Positions 53,873-63,703 are shown, numbered from the stretch's first letter. The stretch is DNA of 64,000 bases from Sporosarcina sp. 6E9 (GCF_017921835.1 NZ_JAGEMN010000006.1:83955-147954); one strand, 5' to 3'. Numbers and translations: made by a program. The notes: generated by a model from the letters alone, not told the origin.

Positions 53873-55506
53873 GAAAAGGCAAGTTTTGGTCGTTAGCGCT
53901 GTTACTTCTCCTCGCATTATCCATGGTTCTTGCAGCATGCGGGAACGAAGATGGAGACAAAGGGAGTAAAGAAGAAGAAAGCGGAGATAAAGGGACGGAA
54001 ACAGAAACGGATGGTAGTGGAGAAACACTAGTGTTTGGACGTGGTGGCGATTCAACATCACTAGACCCATCACGCGTTACTGAAGGTGAAACGTTCAAAG
54101 TAACTGTGAATCTTTTTGAGACGCTACTAAACTTTGGTGAACAAGACACGACGATTAACAAAGGACTTGCAAAGGACTGGAGCACATCTGAGGATGGACT
54201 TACGTATACGTTTGATTTAGAAGAGGGGATTAAATTCCATGATGGTACAGACTTTAATGCGGATGCAGTCGTTAAAAACTTTGAAAGATGGGCAAACGGC
54301 GACGAGGAAATGTTCCCGTATTACGCATCGATGTTCGGCGGATTTAAAGATGATGAAAGCCACGTCATTGAATCAGTCACAGCAGAAGGTGATTTCACAG
54401 TCGTTATTAAACTGAAAAGACCACAAGCGCCGTTCCTCAAGAACATCGCGATGGACATGTTTGCAATTGCCAGCCCAACTGCATTTGAAAAAGATGACAA
54501 TGAATTTGCTAGAAACCCAGTTGGAACCGGTCCATTCAAATTTGTTGACTGGAAACCAAATGATTCTATCACAATTGAAAAGTTTGATGGGTATTGGCAA
54601 GAAGGACTTCCGAAACTTGGAAAGGTCATCTTCTTATCGATTCCAGATAACTCAGCACGTTTAAATGCATTACTTTCAGGCGACATCGATCTTGCTGACG
54701 GCATTAATCCTTCCGATGGTAAATCGATTGAAGATAGTGCTGACTTGCAATTATTCGAACGTCCATCGATGAACGTCGGCTATCTCGGTTTGACCGTGAC
54801 ACGTCCGCCGTTTGATAATAAATTAGTTCGTCAAGCGATGAACCATGCGATTGACAAACAAACAATCATCGATTCATTCTTTGAAGGGCGTGCTAATATC
54901 GCTGTAAACCCAATGCCACCATCAATTTCTGGATATAACGAAGATATTAAAGGCTACGATTACGATCCGGAAAAAGCAAAAGATTTACTAAAAGAAGCAG
55001 GTTATGAAGACGGATTTGAAATGGAACTGTGGGCAATGCCAGTACCTCGTCCATACATGCCGGACGGTGAAAAAGTTGCCGAAGTTATTCAAAAAAACCT
55101 AGAAGACATCGGTGTTAAAGCGAAAATTGTTTCCCATGAATGGGCGACATACTTGGAACTTGCCAGTAAAGGGGACGCGGATGCGTTTATGCTTGGTTGG
55201 ACTGGGGATAACGGAGATGCGGATAACTTCCTTTATGTTCTTTTAGATGAAGATAATATCGGAAGCAACAACTACACGTACTTCAAAAATGACGAAATGC
55301 ATGATTTATTCATTGAAGCACAATCAGAGGTTGATGAAGATAAGCGTATCGAGCTTTATGAACAAGCACAGGAAATCATTCACGAAGAAGCACCGTGGGT
55401 ACCACTTGCACACTCGACGCCACTTCTTGGAGGGGCGAAAGAGTTAACAGGTTTCATGCCACACCCTACTGGTTCGGATATCCTGAAAAACGTAGATTTT
55501 AAGTAA
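53869..55506 (+). CDS. appA: Peptide-binding lipoprotein (SBP_bac_5, AppA-like)
   Basis: This 545-residue extracellular lipoprotein has the lipobox in ALSMVLAACGNEDG, followed by an acidic Gly/Glu linker of ~30 residues, then the family-5 binding fold (SLDPSRVTEGETFKV, DGLTYTFDLEEGIKFHDGT, NPVGTGPFKFVDWK). Length matches AppA (~543). It captures oligopeptides, or another amine-type solute, for the permease. A terminator after it should lower permease expression relative to the binding protein. Confidence 0.9.
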   Translation: MRKGKFWSLALLLLLALSMVLAACGNEDGDKGSKEEESGDKGTETETDGSGETLVFGRGGDSTSLDPSRVTEGETFKVTVNLFETLLNFGEQDTTINKGLAKDWSTSEDGLTYTFDLEEGIKFHDGTDFNADAVVKNFERWANGDEEMFPYYASMFGGFKDDESHVIESVTAEGDFTVVIKLKRPQAPFLKNIAMDMFAIASPTAFEKDDNEFARNPVGTGPFKFVDWKPNDSITIEKFDGYWQEGLPKLGKVIFLSIPDNSARLNALLSGDIDLADGINPSDGKSIEDSADLQLFERPSMNVGYLGLTVTRPPFDNKLVRQAMNHAIDKQTIIDSFFEGRANIAVNPMPPSISGYNEDIKGYDYDPEKAKDLLKEAGYEDGFEMELWAMPVPRPYMPDGEKVAEVIQKNLEDIGVKAKIVSHEWATYLELASKGDADAFMLGWTGDNGDADNFLYVLLDEDNIGSNNYTYFKNDEMHDLFIEAQSEVDEDKRIELYEQAQEIIHEEAPWVPLAHSTPLLGGAKELTGFMPHPTGSDILKNVDFK

Positions 55507-55512
55507 GTGATG

Positions 55513-55550
55513 AAAAGGGGGAGGGTCTGTTGGATTCTCCCCTTTTTTAT
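55513..55550 (+). terminator. Partial terminator between appA and appB
   Basis: GAAAAGGGGGAG pairs with TCTCCCCTTTT across a ~12-base loop, followed by TTAT. Its position inside the operon suggests graded expression. Confidence 0.75.
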
Positions 55551-55609
55551 TCCGAATAATTGTACATATAAATAAAAATCCAAGCTATTCAGTCGAAGGG
55601 GTGAATCGA

Positions 55610-56614
55610 TTGCTAAACTATATAGGGAGAAGGTTGCTACATCTTATCCCAGTCTTGCTGGGGATGACATTTATCGTGTTTATGATTATCCGAGCGATTC
55701 CGGGTAATCCGGCACAAATGATCCTTGGCCAACAAGCGACGAAGGAAGCTGTCGAAGCATTGACGGTGAAACTTGGACTCGATAATCCATGGTATATCCA
55801 ATACTTTAAATATCTTGGTGCCTTATTCAAAGGGGATTTGGGCGAATCAATGAGAACCCATGCACCTGTAGCGGATGAAATATGGCCCTATTTAGCAGCT
55901 ACTGCGGAACTCGCAGTATTTGCAATCATCATTGCAATCGTTGTTGGTATTAATGCAGGAATTATTTCCGCGTGGTTTCAAAACTCCTGGTTCGATTACA
56001 CGGCAATGGTTCTTGCGTTAGTTGGTGTTTCAATGCCGATTTTTTGGCTCGGTCTAATGGAACAATGGCTATTTTCGTTGGAGTTGGGCTGGTTGCCGAC
56101 AACAGGTCGGATGCAAGTTCGGGATCCTGTTGCGTCAATAACGAATTTATATGTCATAGATACGATAATAGCCGGACGTTTTGACCAACTATGGCAAGTT
56201 ATTCGCCATTTGATATTACCGGGTTTTGCGTTAGCAACCATACCGATGGCAATTATTGCACGTATGACGAGGTCAAGCATGCTTGAAGTAATGCGTTCCG
56301 ATTATATTCGCACAGCACGGGCTAAAGGACAAAAAATGTTTTGGGTCGTTTACAAACACGCGCTTAAAAACGCTATTATCCCAGTATTAACAATTATCGG
56401 GTTGCAAATGGGGATGCTTCTCGGCGGTGCAATATTAACTGAAACGATTTTTGCTTGGCCGGGCATCGGAAGATACATTTACGATGCAATTGGTTATCGC
56501 GATTACCCCGTGATTCAGTCGGGCATATTAATTATCGCATTTTTCTTTGTCATGATAAATTTATTAGTCGATTTATTGTATAGCTTCATCGACCCAAGGA
56601 TTAAATATGATTAA
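55610..56614 (+). CDS. appB: Peptide ABC permease (AppB/DppB type)
   Basis: This protein has 334 residues from TTG 55610; AAGGGG lies eight bases upstream, and a GTG at 55601 overlaps that site. Six membrane helices are present. The EAA-type loop for contact with the ATPase is in MLEVMRSDYIRTARAKGQK, and the family opening RRLLHLIPVLLGMTFIVFMI is typical. It is 17 bp upstream of appC. Confidence 0.9.
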   Translation: MLNYIGRRLLHLIPVLLGMTFIVFMIIRAIPGNPAQMILGQQATKEAVEALTVKLGLDNPWYIQYFKYLGALFKGDLGESMRTHAPVADEIWPYLAATAELAVFAIIIAIVVGINAGIISAWFQNSWFDYTAMVLALVGVSMPIFWLGLMEQWLFSLELGWLPTTGRMQVRDPVASITNLYVIDTIIAGRFDQLWQVIRHLILPGFALATIPMAIIARMTRSSMLEVMRSDYIRTARAKGQKMFWVVYKHALKNAIIPVLTIIGLQMGMLLGGAILTETIFAWPGIGRYIYDAIGYRDYPVIQSGILIIAFFFVMINLLVDLLYSFIDPRIKYD

Positions 56615-56631
56615 GGAAAGGGGGAGTCGCG

Positions 56632-57528
56632 ATGTCTGAACTATTACCAAAAGTAGATGGAATCGCAGAGGCGAAAGTTGACCGATCAGCTGGGCCTTGG
56701 CGAGAAGCATGGAAAGGGTTTAGGAAAAGTAAAGTAGCGGTTGTCGGCATGGTAATCGTATTTTTCTTTATAGTCGTAGCTATTGTCGGCCCGTTTATCG
56801 CAAAAGAAGGCATAAATGAACAGTTTATGGCTGATCGTCTTCTACCTCCTTCGTCAGAGTATTGGCTTGGAACAGATGACTTTGGACGCGATATTTTATC
56901 TAGAATTATTCACGGAGCACGAATTTCGTTGTGGGTCGGGTTCTTTTCAGTTATCGGGTCGGTCGTTATCGGAAGTGCGCTTGGTATAATCGCTGGTTAT
57001 TATGGCCGCTGGGTTGATACAATCATTTCAAGAGTTTTTGATATTATGCTTGCATTCCCATCAATACTACTAGCGATTGCGATTGTTTCCGTACTAGGTC
57101 CTTCCTTACAAAATGCATTAATAGCAATTGCAATTATTAATGTACCGAACTTCGGACGGCTAATCCGCTCGAAAGTGCTTAGTATAAAAGAAGATGAATA
57201 TATTACCGCAGCTAAAGGGGTAGGTATGAAAGATGCGCGCATATTATTTTCGCATATACTGCCCAATTCCATGGCGCCGGTAATTGTTCAAGGAACATTA
57301 GCGATTGCGACTGCAATCCTAGAAGCCGCCGCACTTGGATTTCTCGGGCTCGGTGCTGCCGCGCCAGAACCTGAATGGGGAAAAATACTCGCAGACTCGA
57401 AAAATTATCTTCAATCAGCACCATGGACAATGATATTCCCGGGACTTGCCATCATGCTAACTGTTCTTGGTTTCAACTTAATGGGGGACGGATTACGAGA
57501 TGCAATGGACCCCCGGATGAAAAACTAA
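56632..57528 (+). CDS. appC: Peptide ABC permease (AppC/DppC type)
   Basis: This 298-residue protein has six membrane helices and the N-terminal soluble segment of DppC proteins. LGTDDFGRDILSRIIHGARISL and the EAA loop VLSIKEDEYITAAKGVGMKD are conserved. AAAGGGGGAG precedes the ATG. It is the last gene of the app-like operon. Confidence 0.92.
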   Translation: MSELLPKVDGIAEAKVDRSAGPWREAWKGFRKSKVAVVGMVIVFFFIVVAIVGPFIAKEGINEQFMADRLLPPSSEYWLGTDDFGRDILSRIIHGARISLWVGFFSVIGSVVIGSALGIIAGYYGRWVDTIISRVFDIMLAFPSILLAIAIVSVLGPSLQNALIAIAIINVPNFGRLIRSKVLSIKEDEYITAAKGVGMKDARILFSHILPNSMAPVIVQGTLAIATAILEAAALGFLGLGAAAPEPEWGKILADSKNYLQSAPWTMIFPGLAIMLTVLGFNLMGDGLRDAMDPRMKN

Positions 57529-57529
57529 A

Positions 57530-57566
57530 AAAACCCGCCCATCAATTCACTCTCGATGGGCGGGAT
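57530..57566. terminator. Bidirectional terminator between appC and ygaE
   Basis: CCCGCCCATC pairs with GATGGGCGGG around AATTCACTCTC; the minus strand has a seven-base T run, the plus strand a looser one. Confidence 0.85.
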
Positions 57567-57574
57567 TATCTTTT

Positions 57575-58657
57575 TCAGTAACTTTCTTCGTTAAAATCAA
57601 CATTTATATTGACTTTATGGTGCTTGTGGATCGAGACAATAAGCGTATCCAAATGTTCTAATTGCTCCTCGTAATTCAAGATAGCAGAGAGTACATGAAG
57701 TAGATGATAGGATGAGAATTCTTCTTCTTCTTTGGTAAGTGCGATTTCTTTCGCGAAAATCTCCAATACTTCATGTCGTTGAATATAGTCTTCATTATTA
57801 TCGGAAGACATGCTTTCAGGTTTTAACTTGCCAACAAATTTAAGGTGCAACTGTTCGTGGTAGGTTAAAAGCGCATCAAGTCGTTCTTGAACCATCATTC
57901 GAAATTGCTCCGGCAACACGATAAGTTCATTTTCATATTTATGAATTCGTTGGAGTACTTCATAACTTCGTCTTGACGCCGCAATCATCTGGCGATAAAC
58001 AACGAGCTTTCTTCCCTTGTTTCTTGTGACTTTTTTAAAATAACTACGTTCCTCTTTATAAAATAGAAATGTCTGCTCGATTGCAGCAAGCCGATCTTTT
58101 ATCGTCTTTAGTGCCATCTTTGTTGAAATATGGTCTGATGTTTGTCTGCCAGCAATTCGAGTCCATCGAATAATCTCATCTTGTGTCTGATTGATTGATT
58201 GGAACAACTTGGTTTCGTATTTTGGCGGTAGAAAGAGCAGATTGACTAAAAATGCTGCAAAGACACCGACGAAAAACGTTGTAAATCTTAATACGGCATA
58301 GATTAGAAATTCATCGTTCTGTATTTCCATAATGGCAATCATCATAACGAGTGCCATCGAAATGGACGCTTCGAGTTTTAATTTATTCATAATCAAAATA
58401 ATGATTACAGCGGCTAACCCGATGACAACAAGTTGATGACCAAATATGAGTACAAATATAATTGCAATAACCGCGCCGATGACGTTACCTTGAATCTGTT
58501 CGACGATTCTTAAATAGGATCGGTAAATAGAAGGTTGAATCGCAAAAATTGCAGCGATTCCCGCGAATACTGTTTGCGGAAGTTGGAGTAATTCCGCTAT
58601 GAATAACGCCAACACAATCGCAACACCGGTTTTAATGATGCGGGCACCAAGTCTCAT
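57575..58657 (-). CDS. ygaE: YgaE family aromatic acid exporter-like protein
   Basis: This 360-residue protein has six closely packed N-terminal helices (~5-145) of the FUSC/ArAE (DUF939) type: PQTVFAGIAAIFAIQPSIYRSY and QIQGNVIGAVIAIIFVLIFG. A ~200-residue cytoplasmic helical domain follows, with EEQLEHLDTLIVSIHKHHK at the end. Length matches B. subtilis YgaE (~353). Function is unproven; the fold suggests export of small acids. It is on the same strand as gsaB, 50 bp downstream. Confidence 0.88.
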   Translation of the reverse strand: MRLGARIIKTGVAIVLALFIAELLQLPQTVFAGIAAIFAIQPSIYRSYLRIVEQIQGNVIGAVIAIIFVLIFGHQLVVIGLAAVIIILIMNKLKLEASISMALVMMIAIMEIQNDEFLIYAVLRFTTFFVGVFAAFLVNLLFLPPKYETKLFQSINQTQDEIIRWTRIAGRQTSDHISTKMALKTIKDRLAAIEQTFLFYKEERSYFKKVTRNKGRKLVVYRQMIAASRRSYEVLQRIHKYENELIVLPEQFRMMVQERLDALLTYHEQLHLKFVGKLKPESMSSDNNEDYIQRHEVLEIFAKEIALTKEEEEFSSYHLLHVLSAILNYEEQLEHLDTLIVSIHKHHKVNINVDFNEESY

Positions 58658-58706
58658 GGAAATCTCCCTTTCTTAGTGGACAGTACTTTTTCGCTAATTT
58701 ACCTGA

Positions 58707-60011
58707 TCAATTATCTAGGGTAACTGCAAGCTCCTCAAATGATTTATCAACTGCGATAATTGTTTCGTTAATGATGGATTCCGTATGGGCGGTCGTTAAA
58801 AACCAAGCTTCATACTTAGACGGAGCAATATTGATCCCGTTTTTTAGTAACAACTTGAAAAACTTGCCGAATACTTCACCATTTGTAGCTTCAGCTTGTT
58901 CATAGTTTTCAACTTTTACATCCGTGAAAAATAATGTCAACGCTCCGCCTAGACGGTTCGTTGTCAACGTTATTCCATGCTTTTTAGCAGAAGCTACGAT
59001 ACCTTCTTCCAGTATCGCCCCAAGTCGATCCATTTCATCGTAAATTCCTGGTTCTTGCAATACTTCTAGACAAGCGATACCTGAAAGCATTGATGCGGGA
59101 TTCCCAGCCATCGTTCCCGCTTGGTAAGCAGGCCCTAAAGGTGCAACTTGATCCATGATTTCTTTTCGACCGCCGTATGCACCGATCGGTAAGCCGCCGC
59201 CAATAATTTTACCTAATGCAGTTAAATCAGGCGTTAGACCTAGCATATCTTGCGCGCCGCCATAGTGGAATCGGAATGCTGTAATCACTTCGTCATAAAC
59301 AATCAGAGCACCGTGTTTCGATGCTAAATCATGCACAAGTTCCAAAAATCCTTCATTCGGTTCTACAATTCCGAAATTCCCTACAATCGGTTCGACTAGA
59401 ATACATGCAATTTCATCTCCCCATTTAGCCATTGCTTCTTTATAAGCATCTGGATGGTTGAATGGAATTGTAATTACCTCTTCAGCGATTGACTTCGGCA
59501 CACCTGCAGAATCTGGAGTTCCTAATGTTGCTGGGCCGGAACCTGCTGCAACTAGGACTAAGTCGGAATGTCCGTGATAGCATCCAGCGAATTTCATGAT
59601 CTTTGTTCGTCCCGTATAAGCGCGAGACACACGAATCGTTGTCATGACCGCTTCCGTTCCTGAGTTGACAAAACGAACTTTGTCCATTTTCGGCATCGCT
59701 TCTTTTAACATTTTCGCAAACTTGACCTCGTGTTGTGTCGGCGTACCGTATAAAACGCCAGTTTCGGCTGCATGTGTAATTGCTTTTGTAATATGCGGAT
59801 GCGCGTGACCCGTAATAATCGGACCGTATGCAGCCAAGTAGTCAATGTATTTATTGCCATCTACATCCCAGAAGTATGCACCTTCTGCACGTTCCATGAC
59901 AGTAGGAGAACCACCACCAACTGCATGATATCCCCTTGATGGACTATTAACGCCACCTACGATATGGTCGGTTGCCTCGTTATAAATTGTTTCGGACTTT
60001 GTTCTAATCAT
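58707..60011 (-). CDS. gsaB: Glutamate-1-semialdehyde 2,1-aminomutase
   Basis: This 434-residue PLP enzyme starts at ATG 60011 after GGAGG. The cofactor pocket is seen in [14 protein letters not shown] and the Schiff-base Lys in [29 protein letters not shown] near the start and [15 protein letters not shown] are typical of HemL. It converts glutamate-1-semialdehyde to 5-aminolevulinate for haem. Placement between ygaE and bcp identifies it as GsaB, the second Bacillus copy. Confidence 0.94.
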   Translation of the reverse strand: MIRTKSETIYNEATDHIVGGVNSPSRGYHAVGGGSPTVMERAEGAYFWDVDGNKYIDYLAAYGPIITGHAHPHITKAITHAAETGVLYGTPTQHEVKFAKMLKEAMPKMDKVRFVNSGTEAVMTTIRVSRAYTGRTKIMKFAGCYHGHSDLVLVAAGSGPATLGTPDSAGVPKSIAEEVITIPFNHPDAYKEAMAKWGDEIACILVEPIVGNFGIVEPNEGFLELVHDLASKHGALIVYDEVITAFRFHYGGAQDMLGLTPDLTALGKIIGGGLPIGAYGGRKEIMDQVAPLGPAYQAGTMAGNPASMLSGIACLEVLQEPGIYDEMDRLGAILEEGIVASAKKHGITLTTNRLGGALTLFFTDVKVENYEQAEATNGEVFGKFFKLLLKNGINIAPSKYEAWFLTTAHTESIINETIIAVDKSFEELAVTLDN

Positions 60012-60164
60012 TTTATTTCCTCCGTTCGTATCCTTCCTTTCTATTCTAAACAAAATTCACTTGATACGCCAAAGAAATTGAAAGTGAATGATGTGTCAAG
60101 TACCATTAAGTAGAATGAAAGTATTTGAAAGACCTATCCCTAGATTATAATGGAGGAATCGATA

Positions 60165-60641
60165 ATGACAAACCTTGAAGGAAAACAAGCACCAGAATTT
60201 ACACTGCGCAATGAAAAAGGTGACAATGTTTCACTTGCTGATTTTACAGGAAAAAAATACGTTGTATTATATTTTTATCCGAAAGATGCAACGCCTGGGT
60301 GTACAACGCAAGCTTGTGACTTTCGCGATTCGTATAAAGACTTTAGTAAATTGAATGCAGTTATTCTAGGCGTTAGTCCAGATGATGAGGCTTCACATAC
60401 TAAATTCATCGAAAACAAAGGATTACCATTCTCGCTTCTGGTTGATGACAATCATGAAATTTCGGAAAAATATGGCGTTTGGAAGTTAAAGAAGAATTTT
60501 GGGCGTGAATATATGGGGATTGAACGTTCTACTTTTCTGATTAATCCTGCAGGGGAAGTTGTAAAAGAATGGCGTAAAGTTAGGGTAAAAGGCCATATTG
60601 AAGACGCACTAGCAACGTTACAAGAAATAACAAAAGCATAA
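60165..60641 (+). CDS. bcp: Thiol peroxidase of the Bcp/PrxQ type (YgaF)
   Basis: This protein has 158 residues from ATG 60165 after GGAGG. The peroxidatic C46 and resolving C51 lie in DATPGCTTQACDFRD, five residues apart as in atypical 2-Cys Bcp. YLFY-like FYPKDATPG and FLINPAGEVVKEWRKVR are typical. It reduces H2O2 and alkyl hydroperoxides with thioredoxin. Divergent from gsaB and upstream of perR, as in B. subtilis. Confidence 0.93.
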   Translation: MTNLEGKQAPEFTLRNEKGDNVSLADFTGKKYVVLYFYPKDATPGCTTQACDFRDSYKDFSKLNAVILGVSPDDEASHTKFIENKGLPFSLLVDDNHEISEKYGVWKLKKNFGREYMGIERSTFLINPAGEVVKEWRKVRVKGHIEDALATLQEITKA

Positions 60642-60657
60642 GTTCTAGGGGGAACGA

Positions 60658-61605
60658 ATGATGGAGATTTTGTTTACGTTTAAAATAAAAGAACATGATA
60701 AGTTAGCATTAATCGATGAGTTTCCGTCGGCATCATTTCATTTTAACGGTTCGATTGAAGATGAAGAGGTTGAAAAGGTCGATGTGATTGTGACATACGG
60801 CGGCAATATTGATACAACAGTTCTTAATCGAGCAAAATCGCTCAAGTGGCTCATGATTGCATCTGCTGGCGTTGAAAAAATGCCGTTGCTTGAAATAGCT
60901 AAGCGAAATATATTGATAACGAATGTGCGCGGTATCCATAAGACGCCGATGGCTGAATCAGTTCTCGCGCATATGTTGGCGTTGAAGCGATCCATTCCTG
61001 AAATATATGCAATTCAAGAGACGAAAAAGTGGGCAAATAAATTTAATTCAACTGAACTTAAAGGAAGTACCGCGCTTATTTTGGGACCTGGGGCAATCGG
61101 TTCTGAAATCGGTCGTCTATTGCAGGCGTTTGGGGTAAAGACGATTGGGTGTAATCGCACAGGTCGAAGTGTGGATTCGATGGATGAGATCATTACTTTT
61201 AATGATTTATTGAACAAATTGCCTGTAGCCGATTTTGTCATATCGGTTTTGCCGAGTACGCCAGAGACGAAAGGGCTTTTAACTACTGAACACCTGGAGG
61301 CTATGAAGGACACTGCCGTGTTCATGAATTTCGGCCGCGGCGATGTCATTAATGAAGGTGTTCTTCTAAGAGCATTAAAAGAAAATGTGATTGGACATGC
61401 AGTTTTGGATGTATTTGAAACAGAGCCGTTACCGGAAAGTCATGAATTTTGGTCGCTTAGAAATTGTACCGTATCACCACATGTTTCCAGTAAGTCAGGA
61501 AAATATATCGAAAGATCACTTGTCGTATTTAAAAAGAACATGAAGATCTGGATTGAGAATGATAAGAACTTTATTAATGTAATCAATCCAAAATCGGGGT
61601 ATTAA
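60658..61605 (+). CDS. D-2-hydroxyacid dehydrogenase
   Basis: This 315-residue NAD-dependent dehydrogenase has the nucleotide fold in LILGPGAIGSEIGRLL, the catalytic Arg in FMNFGRGDVINE, Glu in DVFETEPLPE and the His in VSPHVSS. The N-terminus is short, so it is the compact GhrA/YoaD-like type. It interconverts a 2-oxo acid and its D-hydroxy acid. ATG at 60658 or 60661 follows GGGGGA. It sits between bcp and perR, where B. subtilis has no gene. Confidence 0.9.
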   Translation: MMEILFTFKIKEHDKLALIDEFPSASFHFNGSIEDEEVEKVDVIVTYGGNIDTTVLNRAKSLKWLMIASAGVEKMPLLEIAKRNILITNVRGIHKTPMAESVLAHMLALKRSIPEIYAIQETKKWANKFNSTELKGSTALILGPGAIGSEIGRLLQAFGVKTIGCNRTGRSVDSMDEIITFNDLLNKLPVADFVISVLPSTPETKGLLTTEHLEAMKDTAVFMNFGRGDVINEGVLLRALKENVIGHAVLDVFETEPLPESHEFWSLRNCTVSPHVSSKSGKYIERSLVVFKKNMKIWIENDKNFINVINPKSGY

Positions 61606-61628
61606 GAAAAGTGTAGGCATCGCTTTAG

Positions 61629-61658
61629 TTGACAAACACAGCCCTTTTTCAGTAAACT
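61629..61658 (+). promoter_or_regulatory. Sigma-A promoter of perR
   Basis: TTGACA at 61629-61634 and TAAACT at 61653-61658 are separated by 18 bases. The start of transcription would fall at about 61665, inside the Per box. Confidence 0.55.
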
Positions 61659-61660
61659 AA

Positions 61661-61675
61661 TTGTAATGATTATAA
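61661..61675 (+). promoter_or_regulatory. Per box at perR
   Basis: TTGTAATGATTATAA matches TTATAATNATTATAA at 13 of 14 defined positions. It lies across the predicted start of transcription, the position expected for PerR autorepression. Confidence 0.82.
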
Positions 61676-61709
61676 AGTAAGAATCTCTATAGGATTGAGG
61701 TGCATAGCG

Positions 61710-62141
61710 ATGTCTGATGTCACGTTAAAAGGCGCGCTGGACACGTTGAAAGAAAATGGAGTACGAATTACTCCGCAAAGACATGCCATTTTAGAATATC
61801 TCGTTACTTCTAAGTCGCATCCGACGGCCGATGAAATATATAAATCACTTGCAAATACCTTCCCAAATATGAGTGTTGCAACGGTTTACAACAATCTCCG
61901 TGTGTTTCAAGGCGTTAGCCTTATAAAAGAGTTACCCTATGGTGACTCCTCTAGTCGTTTTGATTTTGTGACACACGATCATTATCATATCATTTGTACT
62001 GAATGCGATAAGATAGTAGATTTTCATTATCCCGGCTTGGAGGAAGTTGAACACCTTGCTTCTCATGTAACTGGTTTTCAAGTTAATGCCCATCGGATGG
62101 AAGTATACGGAACTTGTCCAACATGTGCAGAAGTTAATTAA
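61710..62141 (+). CDS. perR: Peroxide-responsive Fur-family repressor PerR
   Basis: This protein has 143 residues from ATG 61710 after GAGGTG. Residue numbering agrees with B. subtilis PerR: regulatory metal ligands H37, D85, H91, H93, D104, and structural zinc C96, C99, C136, C139. Peroxide oxidises H37/H91 at the Fe site and releases DNA. Asp104 rather than Glu distinguishes PerR from Fur. It has a Per box at its own promoter, and one lies at the PfeT-like ATPase gene. It ends in a terminator shared with ygzB. Confidence 0.96.
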   Translation: MSDVTLKGALDTLKENGVRITPQRHAILEYLVTSKSHPTADEIYKSLANTFPNMSVATVYNNLRVFQGVSLIKELPYGDSSSRFDFVTHDHYHIICTECDKIVDFHYPGLEEVEHLASHVTGFQVNAHRMEVYGTCPTCAEVN

Positions 62142-62193
62142 AAAACATCCAGCGAGCCTTCTTGGTAGAAGTCTTTCTGGATGCTTTTTTTCT
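62142..62193. terminator. Bidirectional terminator between perR and ygzB
   Basis: ACATCCAG pairs with CTGGATGC-side bases and the inner CTTCT with AGAAG; a T run follows on the plus strand and an A/T run precedes it. Confidence 0.78.
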
Positions 62194-62198
62194 TTCGT

Positions 62199-62549
62199 TT
62201 ATTTTTTGTTTGGACGGTTATACGTTTCATCAAATTCCTTACCCTCTAGAGAAGGGTCTAGTGTAAGTGGTTCACGGCAATGACCGCACATATCAACGCG
62301 GCCAAGCATTTTTGTTTGCCCACCGCAATTAGGACAAACAATTTGAACGGCACGAGTGGACAAGGTTCCAATCCATGCGTACACAATCGTACTTCCTAGA
62401 ATTGCTAGAACGCCAAGCAACATAAAGATAATCATTATGATTTCATTTTTTCTGAAGAAGATTCCCAGATACATAATGACTACGCCTATGAATATGAGTG
62501 ATAAAGCAAATGATCTAATTCGATTTATTTTATTTTTATATGGTTTCAT
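62199..62549 (-). CDS. ygzB: YgzB/DUF2614 zinc-ribbon membrane protein
   Basis: This 116-residue protein has two membrane helices (~12-30 and ~38-60) followed by a zinc ribbon with two Cys pairs ([20 protein letters not shown]) and a conserved [17 protein letters not shown] tail. Length matches B. subtilis YgzB (~117). The function is unknown. Convergent with perR, as in B. subtilis. Confidence 0.92.
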   Translation of the reverse strand: MKPYKNKINRIRSFALSLIFIGVVIMYLGIFFRKNEIIMIIFMLLGVLAILGSTIVYAWIGTLSTRAVQIVCPNCGGQTKMLGRVDMCGHCREPLTLDPSLEGKEFDETYNRPNKK

Positions 62550-62677
62550 CGACAGGTACCTCCTTAGTACATCCTCAATTACTATAGCATAAATTTATTT
62601 CAGACGAAATTTTTGATACTTGAATAAAGGATATAGTCAATGATTGTCGAAAGTTATACTGCAGGGAGGTTTTGAGA

Positions 62678-63541
62678 GTGGAACAAGTATTAAGATCAAT
62701 TTATCAAGAACGTGCAAGTGATCCCGAAACACTTGGCGTCATTCTTGTTGAAAAAAGAAGAGAAGGGGATCCGATAACAGATATGTTTGACGCGATCCTT
62801 CTAATTATCACAGCAGATGATGAGATACCTATTTATACAAAGCATTACACTTCGAGTTCGGGTATAGCTGCCATGCATGTCATTAGTGAAAGCCAATTGC
62901 AAAAATGGATATTGGTTGGTACCCAAAGGAAAGTGGTTGATTGGCTTTTTTATGGCAAGATTTATTTTGACCGCAATGAATATGTCGAACGACTAAAAAG
63001 GGAATTGCTGGAGTATCCATTCATCGGCAGAAAGATAAAGATGGGAATTGAGTTATCTAGACTTATTAGGGCTTATATAGAAGGAAAGACATTTTATGAA
63101 CATGAAAACTATATGGATGCTTATAATCATGTTGTTAACTCACTTCATTCTCTTGCTAGGTTGGCAATCATTGAAAAGGGAATCTCGCCGGAGGTTACGG
63201 TATGGTCACAAGTTAAAAAAATAGACCCGGCAATATATAAGCTTTATGAGGAATTGATTACGAGCGATGAACCAATACAAAAACGCCTTGAACTTCTATT
63301 TCTTGCAAGCGAATTTTTTATTCATAACAGAACAGCAGATGGTGCCCAACATATTCTAGAAGTTATGGCATCTAAAGAAAGTTGGGAAATCCAAGAGCTT
63401 CATGACCATGAAGAATTGCGTGTATATTCAATTGAACTAGAGGTGTTCATTGAGTTTCTAGTTGAGAAAGGTTTTATTAAAGTAATAGAAAGCATGTCTA
63501 AGAATGAGCTAATCTTGCACCGTGAATATCAAGTCAAGTGA
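62678..63541 (+). CDS. ygxA: YgxA-like nucleotidyltransferase-fold protein
   Basis: This protein has 287 residues from GTG 62678, eight bases after GGAGG; a TTG two codons earlier is too close to that site. It resembles YgxA: an N-terminal nucleotidyltransferase-like segment (PITDMFDAILLIITADDE, TQRKVVDWLFYGKIYFDRNEYV) and a helical second half. The canonical G-S-X10-D-X-D site is degenerate (MFDAILLI), so catalytic activity is doubtful. It precedes an rRNA operon, as in B. subtilis. Confidence 0.88.
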   Translation: MEQVLRSIYQERASDPETLGVILVEKRREGDPITDMFDAILLIITADDEIPIYTKHYTSSSGIAAMHVISESQLQKWILVGTQRKVVDWLFYGKIYFDRNEYVERLKRELLEYPFIGRKIKMGIELSRLIRAYIEGKTFYEHENYMDAYNHVVNSLHSLARLAIIEKGISPEVTVWSQVKKIDPAIYKLYEELITSDEPIQKRLELLFLASEFFIHNRTADGAQHILEVMASKESWEIQELHDHEELRVYSIELEVFIEFLVEKGFIKVIESMSKNELILHREYQVK

Positions 63542-63551
63542 GCGTGGAATA

Positions 63552-63590
63552 CTTTAATGGAGCAACTATCTATGCTCCATTAAAGTTTTT
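63552..63590 (+). terminator. Terminator of ygxA
   Basis: CTTTAATGGAGC pairs with GCTCCATTAAAG around AACTATCTAT, followed by TTTTT, just before the rRNA promoters. Confidence 0.85.
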
Positions 63591-63591
63591 G

Positions 63592-63621
63592 TTGACATAT
63601 CAAGTCATACCGTGTTATTCT
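63592..63621 (+). promoter_or_regulatory. rRNA promoter P1
   Basis: TTGACA at 63592-63597, an 18-base spacer, and TATTCT at 63616-63621. Tandem promoters are usual for Bacillus rRNA operons. Confidence 0.7.
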
Positions 63622-63674
63622 ATTGTTTGTCGCTTGAGAGGGAAATTCGAACTAAACGTTAGTGAAAATAGTTC

Positions 63675-63703
63675 TTGACACTTTTAGGCAGAGATGTTAT
63701 ATT
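63675..63703 (+). promoter_or_regulatory. rRNA promoter P2
   Basis: TTGACA at 63675-63680, a 17-base spacer and TATATT at 63698-63703, a near-consensus sigma-A promoter. The ~230-base leader to the 16S start carries TTGAAAACTGAACA and short inverted repeats typical of pre-rRNA processing and antitermination. Confidence 0.8.
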
